Assembly (NCBI GenBank): GCA_945787125.1
Contig: CALZHW010000005.1
Location: 7,848-53,846 of the forward strand
DNA from: an uncultured Ectothiorhodospiraceae bacterium
GTDB taxonomy: Bacteria > Pseudomonadota > Gammaproteobacteria > S012-40
Direction of reading: 5' to 3'
DNA: 45,999 nt
Both the position numbers and the translations under genes were made by a program. Position 1 is the stretch's first letter; each line of letters opens with the position of its first letter. Shown here one piece after another: positions 36,407 to 45,205 of the stretch. Under the pieces are notes generated by a model. The model was not told where the DNA came from. It worked only from the letters and a program-made list of their open reading frames with translations, and did no database searches.

Positions 36407-37876
36407 TTACTTTACGTCAATCATTTGTACAGTACCATCTGGCAAGGTTTCAGCGATTTGGCCTTTTGGTTCTTCGAGAAAGAAGATGATCAACACTAAA
36501 ACCAGTGCCGCAATAATGCCAATGAATAAAAAGAACTGATCATAATCGACTAACGAGTTAACGGTTAAAAACATGACAGCACCGACATTGCCAAAGGCAC
36601 CGGCCATGCCGGCGATTTGTCCGGTCATGCGGCGTTGAACCAATGGCACCATAGCATAAACTGCGCCTGAACCGGCTTTAGAAAAAATTCCGGCAAATAT
36701 GGTGATGCTTACCACGAGCCAAACTGGCCAGGACTGATCCACAAAACCGAGGATTACAAAACCCGCCGTAATGCCAGCAAAGACTATCATCAATGTGAGT
36801 TTGCGGCCAATCAAGTCGCTAACCCAGCCGCCACCGGGACGAGCAATCAAGTTTATAAACGGATAGATGCCGGCGAGTAATGCAGCGGTGACTTTAGGGA
36901 TGTCAAACCAGGAAACATAAAACATGGCGAGCATGGAAACCACGGCCAGTTCAGTGCCAAACGTTACCAGATAGGCCCAGTCCAGAATAGCCACCTGTTT
37001 GAATTTATAGCGCATCATTTCGGGTACGGGTTTTTTCAAAATATGTTTGTTAACCTGCCAGATTTTCCAAATTTGCACTAAATAAATGACGAACAGCGAT
37101 GCATAGATGAGATAAGTTATCGATTGATCAATCATTCCCATTTGCGCGGGTGATAGTTTCCAGGCTAGCAGCGCCAAAGCTAACAGTAGGGGGATGTTCA
37201 TTAGCATATAAAGTATCAAGTCACCGCCGCTGGTAACTTCCATGGCGCCTATTTTTTTAGGTTTAAAATAGGTTGACCCTTTGGGTGTATTGGAGACTTT
37301 GAAGAAGTAAAGAATGCCATAAAGTATTGCGGCTATGCTGGCCACAGTTAACGCATATCGCCAGCCTTCGTCACCACCGTAGTTGGCGGCAATGAAGGGT
37401 AATGTCATGGCGGCGCCTGCTGAGCCAAAATTGCCCCAGCCACCATAAATGCCTTGTGCCAGCCCAGTTTGTCTTGCGGGAAACCATTCGCCGATCATGC
37501 GAATGCCGACGACAAATCCAGCACCGATAAATCCTGACAGAAATCGCAGCAAGGCAAGTTCTTCATAACTTTCAGCCCAGGCGAAAGCAATGCTTATGAA
37601 ACCACCGATTACCAGGATGCCCGTATACATGATGCGCGGGCCGTATTTATCAACTAACATGCCGACCACAATACGTGCAGGAATGGTCATAGCAACATTG
37701 AGAATTAACAATACCTTCGCTTGCTGGTCAGTGAGATCCAGGGCTTCTTTAATAAAAGGCATTAACGGGCCCAGTCCCAGCCACACGACAAATGTCATAA
37801 AGAAAGCAAACCAGGTGTAGTGTAATATTTGAATATTTTCTTTTTTAAAGTTTAATATATTGAGTTTTTCAGACAT
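36407..37876 (-). CDS. narK: Nitrate/nitrite transporter, MFS NarK/NasA type
   Basis: 489 residues with about 12 membrane segments. The first loop has LGPLMPFI and the MFS/NNP segment GMLVDKYGPRIMYTG; the nitrate signature is visible in AGFVVGIRMIGEWFPARQTGLAQGIYGGWGNFGSAGA (read in parts) and in the second half in GAVYAMVPLVQRRMTGQIAGMAGAFGNVGAV. The TM4-5 insertion (about 195-280) is long, as in assimilatory forms. It is divergent to nirB across a 535-bp regulatory gap and co-oriented with the kinase/phosphatase. Confidence 0.93.
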   Translation of the reverse strand: MSEKLNILNFKKENIQILHYTWFAFFMTFVVWLGLGPLMPFIKEALDLTDQQAKVLLILNVAMTIPARIVVGMLVDKYGPRIMYTGILVIGGFISIAFAWAESYEELALLRFLSGFIGAGFVVGIRMIGEWFPARQTGLAQGIYGGWGNFGSAGAAMTLPFIAANYGGDEGWRYALTVASIAAILYGILYFFKVSNTPKGSTYFKPKKIGAMEVTSGGDLILYMLMNIPLLLALALLAWKLSPAQMGMIDQSITYLIYASLFVIYLVQIWKIWQVNKHILKKPVPEMMRYKFKQVAILDWAYLVTFGTELAVVSMLAMFYVSWFDIPKVTAALLAGIYPFINLIARPGGGWVSDLIGRKLTLMIVFAGITAGFVILGFVDQSWPVWLVVSITIFAGIFSKAGSGAVYAMVPLVQRRMTGQIAGMAGAFGNVGAVMFLTVNSLVDYDQFFLFIGIIAALVLVLIIFFLEEPKGQIAETLPDGTVQMIDVK

Positions 37877-37973
37877 GCAAATCTCCAGATTCCTTAAAGC
37901 TCTCTAAGCATTTTAAATGCCAAGTGAATAACTCTTTATTATTCAATGACTAAGGAGATTTGTAATCATTGAT

Positions 37974-37988
37974 AACATTGTTAATGTT
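37974..37988. promoter_or_regulatory. 15-bp palindrome in the narK-nirB divergent region
   Basis: AACATT-GTT-AATGTT lies 98 bases upstream of the narK start and 424 bases upstream of nirB. It is a candidate operator for narK. The rest of the gap (37877-38411) has AT-rich DNA, a TTGCACCGTGCAA palindrome at about 38016-38028, and the candidate nirB promoter. Confidence 0.4.
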
Positions 37989-38295
37989 CATTGTTAGTGC
38001 ATTATCTTGATTTATTGCACCGTGCAAATGCGAGATTTCTCAATGCTAAAACTTTCTTTGCAACGGGTTAAAATGGGCGTTAAAGTCGTTCTACAAAAAT
38101 CATATTAATCAGATGATTAACCGTATAGCAGCGCGATTAAAGAGGCTTTTTACTCATAATGATAAAGAGGGTGTGGGTGCGAGGTTTGCGCCATTAGTAG
38201 CCGTTAAATTTTCTTATAGCACAAGTGTGGTGCATTTTGCTTGCTAAGGTGAATGCTGTTGGCTCATAGTGCTAAATATTAAGTCTAATTAAAAC

Positions 38296-38324
38296 AATGA
38301 ATTGTAAGTAATTATCGGTATAAT
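38296..38324 (+). promoter_or_regulatory. Candidate nirB promoter (-10 only convincing)
   Basis: TATAAT at 38319-38324 stands 87 bases before the nirB ATG. At 17-bp spacing the -35 position holds AATGAA, which is poor, so activation by a regulator is likely. Confidence 0.4.
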
Positions 38325-38411
38325 CTTCATATGGCATAAAGTTAGCAGTTATAAATGAAATTAGAGTATAGAATTAGAGTTAGGCTAAAGTTTAATATTG
38401 CGAGGCGGTAA

Positions 38412-40850
38412 ATGAAAGAAAAACTAGTGTTGGTTGGCAATGGAATGGCTGGAATGCGCACCATTGAAGAGTTATTGAAGCTCGATGAAGACATGTATGA
38501 CATCTCCGTATATGGCGCTGAACCTTATGGCAACTACAACCGGATATTGCTTTCACCCGTTCTGGCGGGGGATAAAACCATTGACGAGATCATGTTGAAT
38601 ACGGATGAGTGGTATGCCGAAAACAACATCACTTTCCATAAAGGCAAAAAAATAATCAATATCGATCGTAAGAATCAAAAAGTCATCGCCGAAGATGGCT
38701 CGGAAGAGAGTTATGATCGTTTGTTGCTTGCAACGGGCTCCAACCCGTTTATCGTGCCAGTACCTGGCAGTGAATTGCCTGGCGTTATGGCATATAGAGA
38801 TATTCATGATGTTGATGTCATGCTCGAGACTGCAGCCAAGAAAAAACATGCTGTAGTTATTGGCGGTGGTTTGTTAGGACTTGAAGCAGCGAATGGTTTA
38901 ATGCTGCGTGGCATGAATGTGACCGTTGTACATCTAGGTGATGTGTTGATGGAGCGCCAAATGGACGCCACCGCAGGCGCCATGTTGAAAAAGTCGTTGG
39001 AAGATCGCGGTCTGCATTTTTTAATGAACGCTCAAACTGAAGCGATAATTGGTGAAGACAAAGTCAAAGGTGTGCGCTTTAAAGATGGCACCGAAATTGT
39101 CACTGATTTAGTCGTCATGGCGGTGGGTATCCGGCCCAATATCGAATTAGCAAAAAAAGTTGGTCTGCATTGCGAGCGTGGCATCGTGGTAAACGATACC
39201 TTGCAAACCTATGACCCAAAAATTTATGCGGTAGGTGAGTGTGTCCAGCATCGTGGTATAGCCTATGGTTTGGTTGCACCGTTATTTGAGCAGGCAAAAG
39301 TCTGTGCTAACCATTTAGTGAAGATGGGCTACGGCCGTTATTCAGGATCGGTTACTTCAACCAAATTAAAAGTCACTGGTATTGATTTATTTTCAGCGGG
39401 TGATTTTATTGGTGATGACTCCACCGAAGAAATTGTCATGAAAGATGTTAATCGCGGTGTCTATAAAAAATTGGTATTGAAAGATAATAAAATTCATGGC
39501 GCAGTGATGTACGGCGATACAGTGGATGGTGCCTGGTACTTTAAATTGCTGCGAGACGAAACCGATGTCAGTGATCTCCGTGAATCATTAATGTTCGGCC
39601 AATCACATCTCGGTGACTCCGGCCATGGTGGACAGAACGCTGCTGCCGCCATGACGGATGATATGGAGGTTTGTGGCTGTAACGGTGTGACCAAAGGCTG
39701 TATTACTAAAGAAATAGCGGCAAAAGGTTTGTTCACCCTTGATGATGTGCGAATGCATACCAAAGCGTCCGCTTCCTGTGGGTCTTGCACGGGTCTGGTA
39801 GAGCAAATAATTGCATCGACTTTAGGTGGTGATTATTCAGTTTCTACAAAAGCCAAGCCGATATGTAAATGTACCGATCATACCCATGATGAAGTCAGGG
39901 AAGCCTTTCGGACACTGCATATAACCAACGGTTTGGATGCCATGAAAAAACTTGATTGGCGCACGGAAAATGGCTGTGCTTCTTGTCGACCAGCATTAAA
40001 TTATTACGCCATCGCAACCTGGCCCGCAGAAGCGCATGATGATCCACAGTCTCGTTACATTAACGAACGGGCGCATGCCAATATTCAAAAAGACGGAACA
40101 TACTCCGTTGTGCCACGTATGTGGGGTGGTCTGACTACACCGAATGAATTGCGTGCAATCGCTGATGCGGCAGACAAATACGCAGTGCCAACGGTTAAAG
40201 TCACCGGTGGTCAACGAATCGATTTGCTGGGTGTTAAAAAAGAAGACCTACCCAAAATGTGGAAAGATTTGAACGCTGCAGGCATGGTGTCTGGTCACGC
40301 CTATGGTAAGTCACTGCGGACGGTGAAAACCTGTGTGGGTAAGGAACATTGTCGCTTCGGTACTCAGATGTCCATGGGCATGGGCGTTAGATTAGAGAAG
40401 CTCACTTGGGGTTCCTGGATGCCGCATAAATTCAAAATGGCAGTATCCGGTTGTCCGCGAAATTGCGCTGAAGCAACGATTAAAGATTTTGGTATCGTAG
40501 CAGTGGACTCCGGCTGGGAATTACATGTTGGTGGCAATGGTGGTATCAAGGTGAGGGCGACTGACTTGCTCTGTAAGGTCAATACGGATGAAGAGGTTGT
40601 TGAGTACTGTCTCGCATTCACTCAACTTTATCGCGAAGATGCACACTACCTCGAACGTACCGCCCCCTGGATTGAGCGCGTAGGTTTAACCTATGTAAAG
40701 GACATTATTGTCGAAGATGCAAAAAAACGTGCAGAGCTTGCTGCGCGATTTACCGAATCTCAACAATACGCACAAATTGATCCTTGGGCGGAACGGGTTG
40801 AAGATAACGCAAAAAAACAGGAATTCATTCCTTTGAAAAAAATAGGTTGA
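38412..40850 (+). CDS. nirB: NADH-dependent nitrite reductase, large subunit
   Basis: Six-electron reduction of nitrite to ammonium in the cytoplasm. 812 residues: an FAD/NAD reductase domain (VGNGMAGMRTIEELL at the N-terminus, VVIGGGLLGLEAANGLMLRG at about 148-167), two BFD-like [2Fe-2S] segments (CGCNGVTKGC ... CGSC and CKCTDHTH ... CASC), then the siroheme/[4Fe-4S] domain with Cys641, Cys647 (C-x5-C) and Cys681, Cys685 (SGCPRNC). GAGGCGG precedes the ATG. It is followed by nirD after four bases. Confidence 0.96.
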   Translation: MKEKLVLVGNGMAGMRTIEELLKLDEDMYDISVYGAEPYGNYNRILLSPVLAGDKTIDEIMLNTDEWYAENNITFHKGKKIINIDRKNQKVIAEDGSEESYDRLLLATGSNPFIVPVPGSELPGVMAYRDIHDVDVMLETAAKKKHAVVIGGGLLGLEAANGLMLRGMNVTVVHLGDVLMERQMDATAGAMLKKSLEDRGLHFLMNAQTEAIIGEDKVKGVRFKDGTEIVTDLVVMAVGIRPNIELAKKVGLHCERGIVVNDTLQTYDPKIYAVGECVQHRGIAYGLVAPLFEQAKVCANHLVKMGYGRYSGSVTSTKLKVTGIDLFSAGDFIGDDSTEEIVMKDVNRGVYKKLVLKDNKIHGAVMYGDTVDGAWYFKLLRDETDVSDLRESLMFGQSHLGDSGHGGQNAAAAMTDDMEVCGCNGVTKGCITKEIAAKGLFTLDDVRMHTKASASCGSCTGLVEQIIASTLGGDYSVSTKAKPICKCTDHTHDEVREAFRTLHITNGLDAMKKLDWRTENGCASCRPALNYYAIATWPAEAHDDPQSRYINERAHANIQKDGTYSVVPRMWGGLTTPNELRAIADAADKYAVPTVKVTGGQRIDLLGVKKEDLPKMWKDLNAAGMVSGHAYGKSLRTVKTCVGKEHCRFGTQMSMGMGVRLEKLTWGSWMPHKFKMAVSGCPRNCAEATIKDFGIVAVDSGWELHVGGNGGIKVRATDLLCKVNTDEEVVEYCLAFTQLYREDAHYLERTAPWIERVGLTYVKDIIVEDAKKRAELAARFTESQQYAQIDPWAERVEDNAKKQEFIPLKKIG

Positions 40851-40854
40851 GTAC

Positions 40855-41163
40855 ATGTCAGATTGGATTGAAGTAGGGTTACTAGAAGATATTCCCAAAT
40901 TAGGTTCGCGGGTGGTTGAGAGCAAAGACGGAGATATCGCAATTTTTCGAACGATGAATGACGAAATATTTGCGCTGAAAGATTCTTGTCCACACAAGCA
41001 GGGCCCTTTATCACAAGGTATTGTGCATGACAAAACGGTCACCTGTCCGTTGCATAACTGGAGAATAGAACTGGGCACGGGGGCAGTATTGGCGCCTGAC
41101 GAAGGTTGTGCTGGGACGTATGATATCAAGTTGGATGGAGCGAAAATTTTTCTAAAGGTATAG
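40855..41163 (+). CDS. nirD: Nitrite reductase small subunit, Rieske type
   Basis: 102 residues with an intact Rieske [2Fe-2S] site: Cys45-x-His47 (SCPHKQGPL) and Cys64-x2-His67 (CPLHNW). Enterobacterial NirD lacks these ligands, while assimilatory NasE-type subunits have them, so this enzyme is probably assimilatory. It starts four bases after nirB. The 89-base gap to the next gene holds a fragment of the family 2 repeat. Confidence 0.94.
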   Translation: MSDWIEVGLLEDIPKLGSRVVESKDGDIAIFRTMNDEIFALKDSCPHKQGPLSQGIVHDKTVTCPLHNWRIELGTGAVLAPDEGCAGTYDIKLDGAKIFLKV

Positions 41164-41205
41164 CGGCAATGAAAATAAATTTAAAGACTTTTATCTCGCA
41201 AGCTA

Positions 41206-41217
41206 GGACAGGCTCCT
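41206..41217. repeat. 12-bp relic of a family 2 element end
   Basis: GGACAGGCTCCT is the exact reverse complement of the end at 28892-28903, and is preceded by CTAG (41203-41206). It may be the footprint of a lost copy or chance. Confidence 0.35.
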
Positions 41218-41252
41218 GGGGTCTTCATTACGCAACTTTTTAGGCGCTGAGA

Positions 41253-43904
41253 ATGGATAATTCGGTAAAAACTATTTGCCCTTACTGCGGTGTTGGCTGC
41301 GGTGTTGTGGTGAATAAGGATAGCGACAATACATGGCAAGTGACCGGTGACGCCGAGCACCCATCGAACTTTGGTCGTTTATGTTCAAAGGGTGCGTCAC
41401 TCGGTGAAACACTGGACTTAACTGGCCGATTGTTGGCGCCGGTGGTTAATGGCAGCGAAGTGGCTTGGGATTCTGCCATACAAACGGTGGCAGATAATTT
41501 CAAACAAATTATTGCCGAGCACGGGAAAGACGCCGTCGCCTTGTATGTCTCCGGTCAGCTGTTGACCGAAGACTATTACGTCGCAAACAAGTTCATGAAA
41601 GGCTACATTGGTACGGCCAATATTGATACTAATTCACGACTATGTATGTCATCTACTGTAGCCGGTTATAAACGTGCGTTTGGTAAAGACGCTGTGCCTT
41701 GTAGTTATGAAGACTTGGAACGCGCTAAGTTAATTGTGTTGGTCGGCTCAAACACCGCCTGGTGTCACCCGGTATTGTTTCAACGTATCGTTCAAGCAAA
41801 AAAAGAAAACCCGGATTTATTTGTTGTGGTGATTGACCCACGTGAAACCAATACGTGTGATATCGCTGATATGTTTTTACCGATAAAACCCGGTACTGAC
41901 ACAATTTTGTTTAACGGCTTATTGAAATATCTGGATGCGGACGATGAACAAAATCAATTGTTCACCCAGCAATGCACACAAGGACTGGATGATTTATTAG
42001 CAATTGTTAGAGCAGATGAATACGCTATTTCCAATGTCAGTGAGCAATGCGAACTTGTCGAAGACGATGTTGCCCGGTTTTATCGATTGTTCTCGCGGAC
42101 TGAACGCGTAGTTACCGTTTTTTCACAAGGCGTCAATCAATCTTCCTCAGGCACAGACAAAGTCAATTCCATTATTAACTGTCATTTGTTCACCGGCCGT
42201 ATTGGTCGCGCAGGCATGGGCCCGTTTTCTTTTACCGGGCAATGTAACGCCATGGGTGGTCGTGAAGTAGGGGGCTTGTCCAATACTTTAACTGCGCATA
42301 TAGATTTAGAAAAAGCCGACGAGCGTGAGCTGGTGCAGCAATTTTGGCAATCGCCTTTAATTGCAGAAAGTGAGGGCTATAAAGCGGTTGAGTTGTTTGA
42401 TGCTATTGAGCAGGGCAAAGTAAAAGCAGTCTGGATAATATGTACCAATCCAGTGGTTAGTTTGCCGGATGCAGACAAGGTTAAGGCAGCTTTAAAGAAA
42501 TGTAAATTTGTTGTAGTGTCAGAATGTGTCAGCAAGACAGATACAACCGCGTGTGCCGATGTGTTGCTGCCTGCGTTAACCTGGGGAGAGAAAGAAGGCA
42601 CGGTAACCAGTTCGGAGCGTTGTATCTCACGCCAAAGAAAATTTTTACCGCCGCCAGGGCAGGCTAAAGCTGATTGGTGGATAATTTCACAAGTGGCAAA
42701 ATCAATGGGGTTTGATAATGGTTTCAATTATCACTCAGCCCATGAAATATTCAGAGAATTTGCAGCGTTATCCGGTCATAAAAATAATAATACGCGGGAC
42801 TTCGATATCTCTTTTTACAACGAGATAAATGCTCAAGAGTACGAAGCGCTGGTGCCTATGCAATGGCCAATTACCCAGGCCAAACCCAAAGGAACAGCCC
42901 GCCTGTTTGCTGATGGCAAATTCTATACAGCCAGTGGCAAGGCCAATTTTATTCCTGTAATACCGCGCTTGCCGAAAAATCCAGTCGATGAAATGTTTCC
43001 CTTTGTGCTAAACACCGGTCGAGTGCGGGATCAATGGCACACTATGACGCGCACAGGAAAAACCCCGCGTTTAGCAGAGCATACGCCAGAACCCGTTGCG
43101 GAAATGCATCCACAGGATATCAATACGCGACGGCTAGTTAATGGTTCGTTGGTGAGAGTGTTCAGTCGCTGGGGAGAAGTTATCGTCCGACTGCGCGAAA
43201 GTAGCGAGCAACGAAAAGGCTCGATATTTATCCCGATCCACTGGAACGAACAATTTGCTTCCTGCGCACGGGTTGATGCAATGGTTAATCCTGTCGTTGA
43301 TCCTGTTTCAGGTCAACCTGAGTTCAAACATACGCCAGTAGCCGTCAGGGCTTATGAGCCAGCCTGGCATGGTTTTATGCTATCGCGCCGACAAATTGAA
43401 CCATCGGCGCTGAGTTATTGGGTAAAAGCTACTGGTCATAATTTTTCTCGTTACGAAATTGCCGGTGAGCAAGCGCCGGGTGATTGGCCGGATTGGGCGC
43501 GCAGTTTTATGTGTGGTGCTGACGATGATGTGGATTGGCTAGAGTATCTGGATGTCTCTGCTCGTCGTTATAGAGGTGTTCGATTGGTCGGCAAGCAATT
43601 GGAGAGTTGTATTTTTATTGCGCCTACGCACGATTTACCCGCGAGAAATTGGTTAGCAAGTTTGTTTGCAAAAACTGAGCTTAGTGCTGATGAGCGAAAT
43701 GCTTTATTGACCGGCAAGGCACCGAGCGGACAGGTGGATAATGGCAAAATTGTCTGCGCTTGTTTTGCCGTAGGTGAAAATGTGATTAAACAAGCCATTC
43801 AGCAGCACTCGCTCGAATCAGTGCAAGAAATTGGTGAAAAGCTGCAAGCAGGCACTAATTGTGGGTCATGTATTCCGGAGCTAAAGAAAATTTTAATGCG
43901 CTAA
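41253..43904 (+). CDS. nasA: Assimilatory nitrate reductase catalytic subunit with C-terminal BFD domain
   Basis: Molybdopterin enzyme reducing nitrate to nitrite in the cytoplasm. 883 residues. The N-terminal [4Fe-4S] site is Cys9, Cys12, Cys16 and Cys44. The molybdopterin domains follow, with DTNSRLCMSS around residue 125 (Cys is the likely Mo ligand) and FTGQCNAMGGREVGG near residue 325. The dinucleotide-binding C-terminal domain starts near LNTGRVRDQWHTMTRTGKTP. A BFD-like [2Fe-2S] segment closes the protein (Cys835, Cys837, Cys870, Cys873), typical of NADH-using proteobacterial NasA, which receives electrons directly. The gene is the last of nirB-nirD-nasA. Confidence 0.95.
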   Translation: MDNSVKTICPYCGVGCGVVVNKDSDNTWQVTGDAEHPSNFGRLCSKGASLGETLDLTGRLLAPVVNGSEVAWDSAIQTVADNFKQIIAEHGKDAVALYVSGQLLTEDYYVANKFMKGYIGTANIDTNSRLCMSSTVAGYKRAFGKDAVPCSYEDLERAKLIVLVGSNTAWCHPVLFQRIVQAKKENPDLFVVVIDPRETNTCDIADMFLPIKPGTDTILFNGLLKYLDADDEQNQLFTQQCTQGLDDLLAIVRADEYAISNVSEQCELVEDDVARFYRLFSRTERVVTVFSQGVNQSSSGTDKVNSIINCHLFTGRIGRAGMGPFSFTGQCNAMGGREVGGLSNTLTAHIDLEKADERELVQQFWQSPLIAESEGYKAVELFDAIEQGKVKAVWIICTNPVVSLPDADKVKAALKKCKFVVVSECVSKTDTTACADVLLPALTWGEKEGTVTSSERCISRQRKFLPPPGQAKADWWIISQVAKSMGFDNGFNYHSAHEIFREFAALSGHKNNNTRDFDISFYNEINAQEYEALVPMQWPITQAKPKGTARLFADGKFYTASGKANFIPVIPRLPKNPVDEMFPFVLNTGRVRDQWHTMTRTGKTPRLAEHTPEPVAEMHPQDINTRRLVNGSLVRVFSRWGEVIVRLRESSEQRKGSIFIPIHWNEQFASCARVDAMVNPVVDPVSGQPEFKHTPVAVRAYEPAWHGFMLSRRQIEPSALSYWVKATGHNFSRYEIAGEQAPGDWPDWARSFMCGADDDVDWLEYLDVSARRYRGVRLVGKQLESCIFIAPTHDLPARNWLASLFAKTELSADERNALLTGKAPSGQVDNGKIVCACFAVGENVIKQAIQQHSLESVQEIGEKLQAGTNCGSCIPELKKILMR

Positions 43905-43910
43905 TGCTTA

Positions 43911-44088
43911 GGAACGTGCACGGAATAATTTCCGGTTTTTGCATCTCTGCTTCAGCTCCTCTTTGAACGTTATTCAATCAAAAAATACTCGCTTTAGCCC
44001 GGCTAGAGCTGCGTTTTTTCTCAATCAGAACGTCCAAAGAGAAGCTAAATCAGAGCGCCAAAAGCGGAAATTATTCCGTGCACGTTCC
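43911..44088. mobile_element. Family 3 MITE-like palindromic element after nasA
   Basis: A 25-bp perfect terminal inverted repeat (43910-43934 and 44065-44089, starting AGGAACGTGCACGG) flanks arms that remain imperfectly complementary throughout, centre near 44005. TTA occurs on both sides (43908-43910 and 44089-44091; TTAG if the shared G is counted). It begins six bases after the nasA stop and is non-coding. Confidence 0.75.
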
Positions 44089-44093
44089 TTAGG

Positions 44094-44424
44094 TGTGAGT
44101 GTTGAATTGTGATGGTGTGCGAGTCGGCAGGTGATCGTGGCAGCACACGATAATGACAAAACAGATATGCTCGTTAAGAGTGAATCAATAATTGATATTG
44201 CGAATTATTACATTAGTTTACTGATTTTAATTAAAGTGATTAATGAAGTTTTGCGAATCATCAATCATAAAGGTAATTGCCTGCAACACGACGATTTGTG
44301 ATTGTATTGCTTTACTATAAGGTTGCTTTTTATTTTACTCAACTCTACTATTCACTGACGGATAGATTCGGCCAAAAAAAATAGTGGCTATCCGACGATA
44401 TTTTCAGCAGAAAACTAACTCAAC
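44094..44424. other. AT-rich gap between the family 3 and family 1 elements
   Basis: No gene. CGGATAG (near 44360) and CTATCCG (near 44391) can pair around a loop that includes eight A, but no T-run follows on either strand. No further signal is clear. Confidence 0.45.
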
Positions 44425-44500
44425 AATATGGGCAATGTCTTATCGAGAGTGTTGACAGCATGAGGTAAGGGTTGCCGTTACGGGTACTAGATGGCGCCGA
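44425..44500. repeat. Internally deleted family 1 element
   Basis: CAATATGGGCAATGTCTTATCGAGAGTGTTGACAGCATG (read in parts) matches the left arm of the copy at 26631, and GGTAAGGGTTGCCGTTACGGGTACTAGATGGCGC (read in parts) its right arm; the centre and both ends are missing. It ends ~60 bases before the hemoglobin gene and lies in its upstream region. Confidence 0.65.
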
Positions 44501-44559
44501 GTATTTGCCAGCACTTGCAGGATTTAGATTATTACTTAAACACACTAGGAGATGGAAAA

Positions 44560-45117
44560 ATGCTAAGCTTTTTGAAAAAATTATTTGGTGGTGAAAATGA
44601 ACCAACCGTAGCTACGCCTGCTGCCAAATCTGATCCTGCACCTGCACCTGCACCACAGTCTGCACCAGAGCCACAGCCTGAGCCAATGCCAACTTCTGTT
44701 GCTGAGTCGGAAAGCTCTGTTGTCGAGCAGCCGGTGGTCAAAACAGAAGTCCTGGCATCGCTTTATGAGCGTATCGGTGGCGAAGCAGCAGTAGATGCTG
44801 CAGTGGATATTTTTTATCGTAAAGTATTAGCTGATGATCGTATCAATAAATATTTTGAAGATACTGATATGGAAGCGCAAGCGCAAAAACAAAAAGCATT
44901 TTTAACGTTGGCGTTTGGCGGTCCAAATGATTATTCTGGTGCCGACATGCGTGAAGCTCACGCGAACTTGGTACAAAAAGGTCTTAGTGATGAGCATTTT
45001 GACGCGGTCATGGAAAATTTGGCGGCAACCTTAACCGAATTAAATGTGCCTGATGAATTGATTGCGGAAGCCGCTGCGATTGCAGAAAGTACACGTACTG
45101 ACGTATTGGGTCGTTAA
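44560..45117 (+). CDS. Group 1 truncated hemoglobin with amphipathic N-terminus and Pro/Ala/Glu linker
   Basis: 185 residues. Globin part 66-185: LYERIGG (68-74), Tyr86 (probable B10), FLTLAFGGP (114-122) and the proximal His134 (REAHANLV). The first 11 residues MLSFLKKLFGG form a short amphipathic segment that could bind a membrane, followed by ~50 residues rich in Pro, Ala and Glu. Such proteins scavenge nitric oxide or bind oxygen. The ATG at 44560 has AGGAGATGG upstream; an in-frame start further upstream has no support. Position after the nitrate genes fits protection from NO, which is inference. Confidence 0.9.
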   Translation: MLSFLKKLFGGENEPTVATPAAKSDPAPAPAPQSAPEPQPEPMPTSVAESESSVVEQPVVKTEVLASLYERIGGEAAVDAAVDIFYRKVLADDRINKYFEDTDMEAQAQKQKAFLTLAFGGPNDYSGADMREAHANLVQKGLSDEHFDAVMENLAATLTELNVPDELIAEAAAIAESTRTDVLGR

Positions 45118-45163
45118 CTGTAAGAATACTATACTACGCTCATCGGGTTAAAAAAATATAACT

Positions 45164-45194
45164 GATCATTGCCCGTTTGCAACGGGCAATGATC
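45164..45194. terminator. 14-bp perfect hairpin after the hemoglobin gene
   Basis: GATCATTGCCCGTT (45164-45177) and AACGGGCAATGATC (45181-45194), loop of three. On the plus strand the following bases are only moderately T-rich; on the minus strand the A-rich stretch at 45150-45157 would give a T-run, so it may work in both directions. Confidence 0.6.
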
Positions 45195-45205
45195 TTGATG
45201 GTTTG

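Noticed and set aside
38220-38250. Sigma54-like GG...GC pattern upstream of nirB
   Set aside because: The spacing between the GG and GC elements is off by two bases, so it does not meet the -24/-12 rule.
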